Shown: one piece after another, positions 24,841 through 34,073 of the stretch
Layout: each line of letters begins with the position of its first letter
Position numbering within the stretch: position 1 is the stretch's first letter
From: an uncultured Clostridium sp.
GTDB taxonomy: Bacteria > Bacillota > Clostridia > TANB77 > CAG-508
Direction of reading: 5' to 3'
NCBI GenBank assembly: GCA_946404215.1
Contig: CAMJCT010000005.1
Coordinates: forward strand, 1-64,000
Length of the DNA stretch: 64,000 nucleotides
Notes under the pieces: generated by a model
What the model saw: the letters and a program-made list of their open reading frames with translations, nothing else
Databases searched by the model: none
What the model was told of the DNA's origin: nothing
Position numbers and translations under genes: made by a program

Positions 24841-25350
24841 TTACACTAAAATAATAATTATTGTTAGACCTATTGTTACACCTAATTTACTATATAATTT
24901 TTCATTTTTTTGTTTCTGTTCGACTGCATCCTTTATTTGTTCATCTAGAAATTTTTTCGTTATTTCTATTTGGCAAACTTGTCCTTCAGCATCAGTTTGT
25001 CCTAATAGTTTTGCCAATGTTTTTATTGTGTATTTATCCTCTTTATTTAGGTTAGACGATACTTCTTCTACCGCTTTCTCCCATGCAGCTTCCGCAGTTT
25101 CTATTGCCATCTTCTCTTTTGCATTTTTAAAAACAAGTCCAATATTTCCTTTGATTTTTGAAGATATCTCATCAAAAATTTCTGGTATTGGTGAATATGT
25201 AAATACTATTTTAGATTTAAATATATTTAATGCATTACTCATATCTTCCAATTCTTTAAGTCTATTACTATATTTCTTAGCTATGTTTTTTCCTATTAAA
25301 CTACTAGTTATTAAAATTAAAAACAATATAAAAAATTTTATAACCTGCAT
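24841..25350 (-). CDS. spoIIIAB: SpoIIIAB
   Basis: A 169-residue protein with membrane helices at both ends and a central helical cytoplasmic domain; LKELEDMSNALNIFKSKIVF-type text near residue 35 and LGQTDAEGQVCQIEITKKFL are conserved (type II secretion GspF-like). It follows spoIIIAA and is thought to be its membrane anchor. Confidence 0.93.
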   Translation of the reverse strand: MQVIKFFILFLILITSSLIGKNIAKKYSNRLKELEDMSNALNIFKSKIVFTYSPIPEIFDEISSKIKGNIGLVFKNAKEKMAIETAEAAWEKAVEEVSSNLNKEDKYTIKTLAKLLGQTDAEGQVCQIEITKKFLDEQIKDAVEQKQKNEKLYSKLGVTIGLTIIIILV

Positions 25351-25419
25351 TTTTCTCTCCTTTTGTATTTTTTCTTTTTTATTATATTCATATGTTATAC
25401 ATTATAGAACTAAATCTTA

Positions 25420-26290
25420 TTATAAAAAAAATACTTTTTCTATTTTTCCACTTTTCAATAAGAAATTGACATCTACATTTCTTTTTACATCTTCCAAATT
25501 TTTTCCATGCATTGTAAAAATTCCTTTTACTCCCGAACACATAGCTTCTCCGTATTGCTTGTACATCTTCTTTTGAGCCAATCTCATCACATGCAATTAC
25601 TTCAGGTGCCATAGAACGAATAAGCATTTTTATTCCCTCTGTTTTAGAAATGTTTTCGATAACATCTGTTCTTATACCTATATCATTTTGTGGAGTACCT
25701 CTGTACATTGCCGCTATTTCTCCTCTTTCATCTACAACACCACAAGTCTTACCTTTAAAATCAAAATCCATTACTCCATTACTAATGTTTCTTATTAAAT
25801 CTCTTAAAATTGTTGTCTTTCCTTTTCCAGGTGGTGATACTATAAGTGTATTAAAAACTGTATTATTTTTTTTATCTATAATTTCTTCTAATAATTTGTA
25901 ACTACAATTTAATACTTCTTTTGCAATTCTAAAATTTAAACTGGTGATATACTTTAAATTTATTGTTTTTTTGTTGTCCACAACAGCTGTTCCAGTTATT
26001 CCTATCCTATGACCACCTTTTATAGTTATAAAACCTTTTGCAATCTGATTTTGATATGCATAAATTGAATTTTCACAAATCTTTTCTAAAATTTGTGTAA
26101 CTTCATTAGTGTTTAATTTGTAATCTAATATTTCATCTGTTTCTCTACATTTTAATATTATAGGCCTTCCTACTCTTACTCTTATCTCCTGCAAATCTTC
26201 TTTTAGAAATTTTTTTTTCTCAAAAGCTAACTTTAATAATCCATAAATGTTAGTAGGGAAATAATCTAATATATGTTCCATATTCTCCAT
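25420..26290 (-). CDS. spoIIIAA: SpoIIIAA ATPase with a C-GGA +1 frameshift site
   Basis: Secretion-type ATPase of the SpoIIIA complex, about 290 residues when read through. LIVSPPGKGKTTILRDLIRN is Walker A and DERGEIAAMYRG and MLIRSMAPEVIACDEIGSKE contain the Walker B region. After DVQAI the frame hits CGG (25550-25552 on the plus strand as ccg); skipping the C gives GEAMCSGVKGIFTMHGKNLE, including the conserved T-M-H-G, and ends DVNFLLKSGKIEKVFFL at 25420. Without the shift the product gets an unrelated 50-residue tail. Start ATG 26290 follows AGAGGGAG. First gene of spoIIIAA-AH, normally sigma-E dependent. Confidence 0.9.
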
Positions 26291-26321
26291 TTTTTCTCCC
26301 TCTTTATGTATTTCATTATGC

Positions 26322-26356
26322 AAAAAAAAGCATATATATTAATATATATGCTTTAA
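26322..26356 (-). terminator. Terminator between the 565-residue gene and spoIIIAA
   Basis: AAAGCATATATATT and AATATATATGCTTT form a perfect stem followed by eight Ts on the minus strand. It insulates spoIIIA from the gene upstream and leaves only about 30 bp for a spoIIIA promoter, so that promoter probably overlaps the hairpin. Confidence 0.85.
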
Positions 26357-26381
26357 AATTTAAAATTATGATATTAAAAAT

Positions 26382-28079
26382 TTATTTTTTATTAATAACT
26401 ACTCTATAAATTTTTCCTGTATCTTCATATTTTTCAAATTCAACTTTAAAATAATCTTCAACCGAAATTTCTTCCTTGAGCATAGATAACGTTTGCTTAT
26501 TTACCTGATATTCTTTACCATCGAAGTTTATTTCTTTTATCTGTACTTGCTCATTATCACTATTTTCCTCTGACTCATTTAAATTTGCTATTATTGTAAA
26601 AAGCCCTTTAACTGTAGCACCTGAAATATTTGTGCCTTTATATAATTCTAATTTTGCATTAAAAGTAGCTATTTCCGCTTCTTCAATCTCCTTCAAAGTT
26701 TGGTCTGCTAAGTCACTATTTGAGATAATACTTATTCCAGCAGTTGGAATTATATTTATTATTGGGTTTTCATTTTCCATTAGTCCTAATTTTTTCATTT
26801 GAATTCTATTAATCTCAGTTAATCTTTCAGAAATCTTTTGCAATAATTGTTCTTTTTGTTCTTCATTTAAATCACTTAAAAATATAGTATTATCTTTTTC
26901 AAACTTCTCAATATCAGCTTCTCCTTCAAAACTGACATCATTATTTAAATTATAATTATAAGAATATTGTTTTATATCGTCGTTCGTTTCTACATTAAAT
27001 TCTAAATCTAATTTATGACTTTCATTTATATTTTGTAAATTAGTTAATCCTCTATACTCAGAAATAAATGATATATTTCCTTTGCTTTTATCCTCATCTA
27101 AAATATCAATAAAAGCTTTATACTGCAGTCCTTCTTGTAATTTAAGTTTTTCTATAGTTATATTTATATTATTATTATTAAATTGGATTTTAGATAAGTT
27201 TCCGTCTTTAATATATAAACAAATACTAAAATCTACATCCTCAGATATATTTTTAATATTATTTATACTTTCCTTAATAGTTGCAGAAGAAATTTTGTTT
27301 GAACTATTACTAATTCCCAAAAATTCATTTAATTTATCTATGGTACTTTTATCATCTTTTAATTTTTCTAACATTTTTATAGTAACATCTTTAAATTGAT
27401 TAGTATTCAGATTTAATTTATATCCCTTTTTTCCATTTTCTTGAATTTCACTAAAAGCATAATCTGGTATATTTTCAATTAGATATCCTACATATTCATC
27501 TTGTATATGTTTCATATCTTCTTCTGAATTTTTTATACTTGAAATATTTTCAATTTTACTTAAAGTTTCTACTGTTTCTCCAACAATAGCATACGAATCC
27601 GGCATATCACTTATATTACAAGCAATATATTTTTTCGAAAAATAATTAGATTGCAATACCCCTACTGTATCTCCTATTTTCTTTATAGAAAATGGCAGTT
27701 TTACATCATTAGAATAATTGATACTAATATCTTCTACAAAATTTGAATTCTTATTATCTACCCTGCCTGAAAATGTTATCTCCATATTATTAGTATTATT
27801 AAATTCTTCCTCATCTGCTCCTGATATTTTTACATTAAAACTTCCTCTATTTGAATACGAATTATCCATTTTTTTATCAAAGTATTGTATCAGATCACTC
27901 TCAAAAAAACCATTTTCCTTATCTGTAATTTGTGTAGCATATTTAAAAAACAATTCTTTGTTTGGCTTTAAAAAATCAGTAGCAATATATACATATACCA
28001 ATCCTAAACATACTATTAATAAAACTAGTGCTATAATTATCAAAAAAATAATCGTTCTTTTACTTCTTGACTTATTCAT
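26382..28079 (-). CDS. Membrane-anchored extracytoplasmic protein, uncharacterised
   Basis: A 565-residue protein with a basic N-terminus and one membrane segment (TIIFLIIIALVLLIVCLGLV), then a large Asn/Ser-rich extracytoplasmic region. Recognisable text includes FLKPNKELFFKYATQITDKE near residue 36 and a C-terminal beta domain (FDGKEYQVNKQTLSMLKEEI). It resembles a family of single-pass clostridial proteins of unknown function (possibly DUF6583; I am not sure). It is transcribed ahead of spoIIIA but separated by a terminator. Confidence 0.65.
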   Translation of the reverse strand: MNKSRSKRTIIFLIIIALVLLIVCLGLVYVYIATDFLKPNKELFFKYATQITDKENGFFESDLIQYFDKKMDNSYSNRGSFNVKISGADEEEFNNTNNMEITFSGRVDNKNSNFVEDISINYSNDVKLPFSIKKIGDTVGVLQSNYFSKKYIACNISDMPDSYAIVGETVETLSKIENISSIKNSEEDMKHIQDEYVGYLIENIPDYAFSEIQENGKKGYKLNLNTNQFKDVTIKMLEKLKDDKSTIDKLNEFLGISNSSNKISSATIKESINNIKNISEDVDFSICLYIKDGNLSKIQFNNNNINITIEKLKLQEGLQYKAFIDILDEDKSKGNISFISEYRGLTNLQNINESHKLDLEFNVETNDDIKQYSYNYNLNNDVSFEGEADIEKFEKDNTIFLSDLNEEQKEQLLQKISERLTEINRIQMKKLGLMENENPIINIIPTAGISIISNSDLADQTLKEIEEAEIATFNAKLELYKGTNISGATVKGLFTIIANLNESEENSDNEQVQIKEINFDGKEYQVNKQTLSMLKEEISVEDYFKVEFEKYEDTGKIYRVVINKK

Positions 28080-28111
28080 ATTTTTCTCCTTTACGTGTTA
28101 TATAACACAAT

Positions 28112-28146
28112 AAATAGATAAATAACAATATGCTATTTATCTATTT
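28112..28146 (-). terminator. Terminator after yebC
   Basis: AAATAGATAAATA and TATTTATCTATTT pair around a short loop just after the yebC stop at 28151, followed by a T-rich stretch. Confidence 0.7.
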
Positions 28147-28150
28147 AAAC

Positions 28151-28870
28151 CTATTCTTCCCAATTATGGTAGACATTAGAAACATCATCTAAATCCTCTA
28201 ATCTTTCAATTAGTCTTTCCATTTTTTCAGCTCCACTTTCATCAAGTGATACTGTTGTTGTTGGAATCATTTGAACTTCTGCCTCTAAGAACGTTACCCC
28301 TGCCTCTTCTAGTTTTTCTCTAACATTTGTAAAATCAGATGGGTCAGTTATTATTTCATAAACTTCATCTAAAGCTTCAAAATCTTCAGCTCCACTTTCT
28401 ACTGCAAGCATCATTAAATCTTCTTCCTCCATTGGTGCTGTTTGTTTTTCTATTACCAACATACCTTTTTTATTGAACATATATGAAACACAACCACTAG
28501 TTCCCAAATTTCCGCCTGATTTATCAAATGCATGCCTTACATCTGCAGCTGTTCTATTCTTATTATCTGTTGCTGCTTCTACAATTACAGCTACACCACA
28601 TGGTCCATATCCTTCATATGTTATTTCTTCATAATTTTCATTACTTGCTCCTGCTTTTTTTATCGCATTATTTATTGTATCATTTGGCATATTAGCTGCT
28701 TTACATTTAGCTATTACTCCCTTCAACTTTGAGTTTCCAGCAGGATCTGGTCCACCCTCTTTTACTGCTATTAATAATTCTCTTCCTAATTTTGTAAATA
28801 CTTTTCCCCTTGCTGCATCTGCTTTCCCTTTTTTTGCTTGTATATTATGCCATTTACTATGTCCACTCAT
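28151..28870 (-). CDS. yebC: YebC/PmpR-family protein
   Basis: A 239-residue Yeb[21 protein letters not shown] is the invariant opening, then [20 protein letters not shown] and [20 protein letters not shown] with [20 protein letters not shown]. YebC proteins were described as transcriptional regulators and more recently as factors that relieve ribosome stalling, for example at proline runs. That newer role makes this gene of interest in a genome that seems to use +1 frameshifting, but no link is shown here. Confidence 0.96.
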   Translation of the reverse strand: MSGHSKWHNIQAKKGKADAARGKVFTKLGRELLIAVKEGGPDPAGNSKLKGVIAKCKAANMPNDTINNAIKKAGASNENYEEITYEGYGPCGVAVIVEAATDNKNRTAADVRHAFDKSGGNLGTSGCVSYMFNKKGMLVIEKQTAPMEEEDLMMLAVESGAEDFEALDEVYEIITDPSDFTNVREKLEEAGVTFLEAEVQMIPTTTVSLDESGAEKMERLIERLEDLDDVSNVYHNWEE

Positions 28871-29049
28871 CTTGTCTTACCTCCTATTCAAATTTTCCTT
28901 TTATAAAAAGGCTTTTAACCTGATATACAACTTTTAACATTATAGCATAAAAAATTTTTTTTGAATAGAGTTTTAGAATATTTTTATTATTTTTGTTAAT
29001 ACTATAGTTAATTTATATAAGGTATTTTTATACCTAGATTGGAGTTTTT

Positions 29050-29484
29050 ATGAAAAATGAAAATTTAAATATTTTAGATGAAGTAAACAAAGGCGCTACT
29101 ATGGGTATGGATGCAATTTCTTATGTCTCTGAAAAAGCTTCTGATTGTAAGTTCAAAGAAGTTTTAGATGTAGAATATAACAAATACAAAGAAATATCTA
29201 AAAAAGTAAATAATTTATATTCTAATTATAGTGACAAAGAACCTCACGAAACAAATACCATGAATAAAATGATGACATGGTATGGGATACAAATGAAAAC
29301 CATGACTGATAACACAACTTCAAAACTATCTGAGCTACTAATGCAAGGTACCAATATGGGAATTATAGAAGGAAGACGTTTAATTAATCAAAATGATGAT
29401 GCAGCTCAAGATGTTAAAGACATTTTGCACGAATTTGTAACAATGCAAGAAGATAGTGTAGAAACCTTAAAGAAGTATTTATAA
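29050..29484 (+). CDS. Small helical protein, unrecognised
   Basis: A 144-residue, probably four-helix protein. It starts MKNENLNILDEVNKGATMGM and contains DAISYVSEKASDCKFKEVLD and MTDNTTSKLSELLMQGTNMG, a pattern like DUF2383/ferritin-like bundle proteins of clostridia but without obvious metal ligands. Preceded by TTGGAG, and expressed divergently from yebC. Closed by a bidirectional terminator. Confidence 0.6.
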   Translation: MKNENLNILDEVNKGATMGMDAISYVSEKASDCKFKEVLDVEYNKYKEISKKVNNLYSNYSDKEPHETNTMNKMMTWYGIQMKTMTDNTTSKLSELLMQGTNMGIIEGRRLINQNDDAAQDVKDILHEFVTMQEDSVETLKKYL

Positions 29485-29490
29485 AAAGTC

Positions 29491-29558
29491 AAAAAGATAT
29501 TTAATCCTATTTTTTATGATTTATAAACATAAAAATTTAAATTAAATATCTTTTTTTT
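29491..29558. terminator. Bidirectional terminator between convergent genes
   Basis: AAAAAGATATTTAAT (29491-29505) and ATTAAATATCTTTTTTTT (29541-29558) form a long stem with A and T runs on either side. Confidence 0.75.
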
Positions 29559-29560
29559 AA

Positions 29561-31426
29561 TTATTTTTTTGTTTTATCCTTCTTGTCTTTAAAGATTTTA
29601 TCAAATAAACCTTTATTAGTTTTTGCATGTTTACTAGCTCTTTTACCTTTAGCCCTTTTAGCTTCTTTTTTATTTTTCTCTTGTTTTTTATTTGCTTTTT
29701 TACGCTTTTCTTTTTCGTCGTCTAAGTCTTTTTTTTCAAATTCTTCTTCAATGAATTCTTCTTTTTCACCTTCATCAAAATATTCGTCTTCTTCGTAGCT
29801 TTCTAAATCTTCTTCAAATTCATCTTCATCAATATAATTATCTTCTTCATCATCCTCAAATTCATCTTCATCACTACCAAAATCGTCATCCTCTTCAAAG
29901 TACTCGTCATCTTCGTCATCTTCATCGAAGTATTCATCATCACTTTCGTCTTCATCAACTTCATCGAAATATTCATCATCACTTTCGTCTTCATCCTCTT
30001 CATCGAAGTATTCATCTTGGTCAAAATTATCATCTTCCTCACTCTCAAAATTGTCATCATCTTCGTAGCCTTCTTCTTCGTCATACTCCAATTCTTCTAA
30101 ATCCTCGTCCTGAAAATCATCTTCAACTAAACTATCATCGTCATCCTCATCACTAAATACTAGTTTTACTCTCTCCTCTTTAATTTCATTTTCTTTTTCT
30201 TCATTTGTTTCATTATTTTCTTTAACCTTGGTTTCTACTTCCTCACTAAATTCAGATAAATCCCTTCCAAATTTCTCAGATATTTCTTTTTGAAAGACAT
30301 CATAAATATTTTTTATTCCATCTATTCTCCAATAATTTGAGTTAATAACTGTTCCCATATTTATATTAATATTTGTGATTTCTTGTTCAAAGTTTCTTTC
30401 CTTATCTTCTATATTTTTCAAATATGTCTTATTATATAGCTCTTTATATGCCTTTTTTGTTGCTTTGTTTGAAATTTCCTTTAAAATTAATTCATATAAA
30501 TTATTAATCTGAGAAATATCATCTTTAAAGTTTTCACAAGCCTCTGTCATCATTTTATTATGTGCTTTTGTTCCATTAATTGCTGTTATTCTTTCATAAT
30601 CCAAAAAATTAAATATGTATTCTTTTTCAGCATTTAAGAATGTCAACTTTGCAGTTGTATCTCTTAATACTTTCTTATATTTATTTAACTTTATACTATC
30701 ACTATCTATTTCTGCTAAAAGCCTTCTCATTTTATCATATATAGATATATAACAATTTGCTTCTTTTTCAGCAATACTTATTCTAGTTTTTATAGCCAAA
30801 TTTAATACATCTTGATTAAATGGAACATTCTCATTTTTTCCATTTTTCGTCATTATTGTGCCAATTTCTTTTTCTTTATCCTCTTCTTGAGAATTAATAA
30901 TCTGTTTTAAAAGTAAAATATCCTTTGCATCTATAGACTCATACCCAGTTGTGGATGCTTTTATATGTTCAATATGTGTCGTTTCACTCAATCTTCTTTC
31001 TTTTTCGCACTTAGTCCTTTCTTTTTGTTTTTCAATAAATTCACTCACAAAAATAATATATTGTTCTCTTAATTCTTTTAATTTACCATTGTTATCTTCT
31101 ATGGTATTTTCTATTTTTTGAAAATTCTTCATAAGTGTTTCTGGTTTTTCTTCCAAATCACTAAATAATTTGTTTCTATCTTCTTCTAATTTTAAATTAG
31201 AATTATAAAGCTTTTGTTGTTCTCTTTGAATAGTTTCAATTTTATTTACAGTTTCATCAAATTCCTGTATAATCTTTCCTTCTTTTGTAGCTATAATTTG
31301 GTAATTTTCTAGTTCTTCAATAAGTCCCTTAAAATTGTTGTAATTTTCTCTTAAGTTATATTGTTTGTCTAGTTTTAGAATTTGTTCTATATATCTTTCT
31401 AAAACTATTGCACTTCTTTCATACAT
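29561..31426 (-). CDS. Coiled-coil protein with a hyperacidic tract and a basic tail
   Basis: A 621-residue cytoplasmic-looking protein with no signal peptide. Residues 1-400 are largely helical and coiled coil (for example QREQQKLYNSNLKLEEDRNK). Residues about 430-570 are almost only D, E, Y and F, with a repeated unit close to DEYFDEEDEDESD. The last 50 residues are strongly basic (KKANKKQEKNKKEAKRAKGK). I do not recognise the family. The repeat DNA in the acidic tract is likely to be length-variable. Confidence 0.6.
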   Translation of the reverse strand: MYERSAIVLERYIEQILKLDKQYNLRENYNNFKGLIEELENYQIIATKEGKIIQEFDETVNKIETIQREQQKLYNSNLKLEEDRNKLFSDLEEKPETLMKNFQKIENTIEDNNGKLKELREQYIIFVSEFIEKQKERTKCEKERRLSETTHIEHIKASTTGYESIDAKDILLLKQIINSQEEDKEKEIGTIMTKNGKNENVPFNQDVLNLAIKTRISIAEKEANCYISIYDKMRRLLAEIDSDSIKLNKYKKVLRDTTAKLTFLNAEKEYIFNFLDYERITAINGTKAHNKMMTEACENFKDDISQINNLYELILKEISNKATKKAYKELYNKTYLKNIEDKERNFEQEITNININMGTVINSNYWRIDGIKNIYDVFQKEISEKFGRDLSEFSEEVETKVKENNETNEEKENEIKEERVKLVFSDEDDDDSLVEDDFQDEDLEELEYDEEEGYEDDDNFESEEDDNFDQDEYFDEEDEDESDDEYFDEVDEDESDDEYFDEDDEDDEYFEEDDDFGSDEDEFEDDEEDNYIDEDEFEEDLESYEEDEYFDEGEKEEFIEEEFEKKDLDDEKEKRKKANKKQEKNKKEAKRAKGKRASKHAKTNKGLFDKIFKDKKDKTKK

Positions 31427-31512
31427 CCAGGCAATCCTCCAAATTTCTACATTTTTTTACTTATTATACATAATTTCCCTTCAAAAGTCTAGACTTTATC
31501 TTAAAAAAGTTA

Positions 31513-31795
31513 TATTACATGTTACTGTTCAGTCATATTTAATTAGAAGTCCTTAGTTAAGTGATTACTATCTAAATATTTTGAGAATTAATCGAATGCG
31601 ACTTGAAATAACTTAAAAAATCTTGGTAATTTCGAAAGGGAATCTCAAAGTTCATCTTTGAGGGTGCTTTCGAAATTAATTAGATTTTTTTAGTGTTTAA
31701 TGCAAGGAAGCCTAGATTATTCGAAAAATATTTAGATAGTAATCACGTTTAAGCAGAACAATTCTAATTTTAAGACTGAACAGTAACTATTACAT
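31513..31795. repeat. Dispersed repeat copy R2 (intact MITE-like element with 8-bp target duplication)
   Basis: Terminal inverted repeats GTTACTGTTCAGTC (31521-31534) and GACTGAACAGTAAC (31774-31787) are perfect, and TATTACAT flanks both sides (31513-31520, 31788-31795). The inside is a long imperfect palindrome (AGTGATTACTATCTAAATAT against ATATTTAGATAGTAATCAC) with a conserved core GAATGCGACTTGAAATAACT and AATGCAAGGAAGCCTAG. No coding capacity, so it needs a transposase in trans. Confidence 0.85.
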
Positions 31796-31838
31796 ATGAC
31801 TGAACATTAACTATTACATGGAAAGATTTGTTAATTCT

Positions 31839-32915
31839 TTATCCTAACCTTTTAATTCCTATATTATTTTTTCCTATATCTATAAATATTTTTAATGTTT
31901 TTATCATTATTTCTTTACTCTCTGGGTCAATATCCTGATAGGTTTTAATAATTGCCTTTGCACTAGCCAGTTTATTATTGCTTATTTCAGATAATGTCTT
32001 TGCACCAGTAGCATTAAGTATTTCAAAAAATTTATCTATAAAAAATTCTCTTTGATTCGGTTCTACAGCTTTTAGCCAATCTGTAATTGTTTTGTCTATA
32101 TATTTACTTGAATTTGTTTGTTCATCTCTTATAAATTTGTCTCCTAATAATTGCCAAGAATATAAATCATGTTGCATAATTCCTATTTCTTCACTTTTCA
32201 AAATTGTTGTTTTTTCTTCATGATTTAATAATCTTCCTATTATTGATGTTTGAGGAATATATGTATGGACCTTTTCCAGTATCTCTTTATATTCTTTACT
32301 GTTAATTACCTGCTCACAAAAACCAGGTCCATCATTATTGTATACATTAATAATTCTATCCTTAATTTTTTTATCACAAAAAGCTGATGCATATACTGCT
32401 AAATTTCCACCCTTTGAATGACCTCCAACTCTAATCTTATTTAGATATTTTTTTGCAACATTTTCTAAATAATTCACAGCATCAGTCTGAGCTGGAACTA
32501 AATAACTAAAACTCATATTAAAATCTTCTTTCCAACCGATTATAGTATTGTCTGTTCCCCTATATGCTACATATATTGTATTGTCTGGCATAAGTATAGT
32601 AATAGCAGAAAATTGTTTTTCTTGAATTGGATCTAATTTATTTGTATAATTGGTAAGCTTCATATTTCCAAACCTCTCACTATTAGCAAGTTTTGGAAAT
32701 AGTTCTATATCTTCTTCTTGTAAGATTCTTCCAGTTGTGCCTCTAGCCTTATATCGTTCATAGCTTTCTTTAATAGTTATTTCCTCATTTTCTGTAACAA
32801 TGTCATCAAATGGAAAATATGACAGCCTTGATAAAATCAAATTATCTATCTCATTAAATTCTACTTTTTTTAAATCTATATCTCTCCAGTCTAAATAATC
32901 AAATATATTTGACAT
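31839..32915 (-). CDS. DUF2974 alpha/beta-hydrolase (Mbeg1-like)
   Basis: A 358-residue lipase-like protein. YVAYRGTDNTIIGWKEDFNM and KIRVGGHSKGGNLAVYASAF carry the oxyanion region and the nucleophile elbow G-H-S-K-G; YNNDGPGFCEQVI and later IGIMQHDLYSWQLLGDKF contain candidate Asp and His of the triad. The domain is DUF2974, common in gut Firmicutes; substrate unknown. Confidence 0.82.
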   Translation of the reverse strand: MSNIFDYLDWRDIDLKKVEFNEIDNLILSRLSYFPFDDIVTENEEITIKESYERYKARGTTGRILQEEDIELFPKLANSERFGNMKLTNYTNKLDPIQEKQFSAITILMPDNTIYVAYRGTDNTIIGWKEDFNMSFSYLVPAQTDAVNYLENVAKKYLNKIRVGGHSKGGNLAVYASAFCDKKIKDRIINVYNNDGPGFCEQVINSKEYKEILEKVHTYIPQTSIIGRLLNHEEKTTILKSEEIGIMQHDLYSWQLLGDKFIRDEQTNSSKYIDKTITDWLKAVEPNQREFFIDKFFEILNATGAKTLSEISNNKLASAKAIIKTYQDIDPESKEIMIKTLKIFIDIGKNNIGIKRLG

Positions 32916-33187
32916 ATAATAACTCTCCTTCCACTAATATATTTATTTAATAATAATATCACTTCACTTTTTAAAAGTAAATACATAATTTTTTTATTTT
33001 TTTGCATTTTGTATGGATTTTTTAATTATATTATGATATAAAATATATATATTTTGTATGCATTCTACAATTATAGTATAAATAATCAAGCATATTCAAA
33101 TTTTTACATATATCTACTTGAATTTATATACTATTTATTATAAGATATTTAAGAAAATATGAGAAATCACATAGGAGGAACTATATA
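32916..33187. other. Divergent intergenic region
   Basis: Very AT-rich. It must hold the promoters of the DUF2974 gene and the DUF4912/GH57 pair. AGGAGG at 33173 is the Shine-Dalgarno for the DUF4912 gene. No distinct structure seen. Confidence 0.4.
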
Positions 33188-34016
33188 ATGCCAAGAAAAA
33201 CAAAAGAACAAAAAGAAATAGAAAACAATAACAAAGAAAAACAAGCTGAGAAGAAGGCTTCTTCTAGTAAGAAAAAAACAACCACTAAAAAATCAACTAC
33301 AAAAACAGAAAAACCAAAGAAATCTGTTTCAAACAAAAAAACAACAAAAACAAAGTCTACTAAATCTACATCCACAAAAAAAATAACTTCTTCTAAAAAG
33401 GAAAAAGTTAATATTGTTGAATACTATGACTTACCTTACAGATATAATCAAACGGTTATAAAAGTTTTGGCACAAACTCCTACAAATTTATTTATTTATT
33501 GGGATATTTCAGATAAAGATAGAAAAAAACTTGAAGAACAATATGGAAAAGACTTTTTCCAAACTACAAAACCAGTTTTAGTAATTTATAATAAAACACT
33601 AGGATATAATTTTGAAGTAGAAATAAATGATTTTGCCAATAGTTGGTATCTACATGTTAATGATTCCAAATGTGATTATAAAATTGAACTTGGTAGACGC
33701 CCTATTATAAAAAATGAAAAAATAAATACTGACTTTATTTATATTTCTACATCAAATGAAATTGAATCCCCAAATGATCATATTTTATTCGACCAAAACC
33801 AAAAAATGGTTTATTTTAGAAATATAAAAACAGGCATTCAAACTAAAAAAGATATCTCCAATATTTCTTATATTAAAAATATGGGTAAAATTTATAATAT
33901 TTATGATTTGTATAAATCAATATACAAGGATGAAGACATTGAAAACATATATAATTTATCAAATCCATCATCAGGCAACCCTTCCTCACGGAAGTATGTC
34001 TTCCAAATTTAAGTAA
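33188..34016 (+). CDS. DUF4912 protein with a C-GGA +1 frameshift site near its end
   Basis: About 275 residues. The first 75 are a Lys/Ser/Thr-rich low-complexity region. The DUF4912 domain follows: LPYRYNQTVIKVLAQTPTNL then FIYWDISDKDRKKLEEQYGK, and FANSWYLHVNDSKCDYKIEL. The zero frame reaches NPSS-CGG-AAG and ends QI at 34012; skipping the C of CGG (33989-33991) gives NPSSGSMSSKFK and stop at 34016, a better match to the preceding NPSSGNPSS pattern. It sits 57 bp before the GH57 gene, an association common in clostridia and suggesting a glycogen-related role. Confidence 0.78.
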
Positions 34017-34073
34017 ATCATATTAAAAAATAAACAAGCTTGTAATTATGTATCAAAAAAGGAGATTTATATT

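Noticed and set aside
29803-30084. Open frame with many Met, Lys and Asp across the acidic tract
   Set aside because: A shadow of the repetitive GAT/GAA coding sequence of the acidic protein in another frame.
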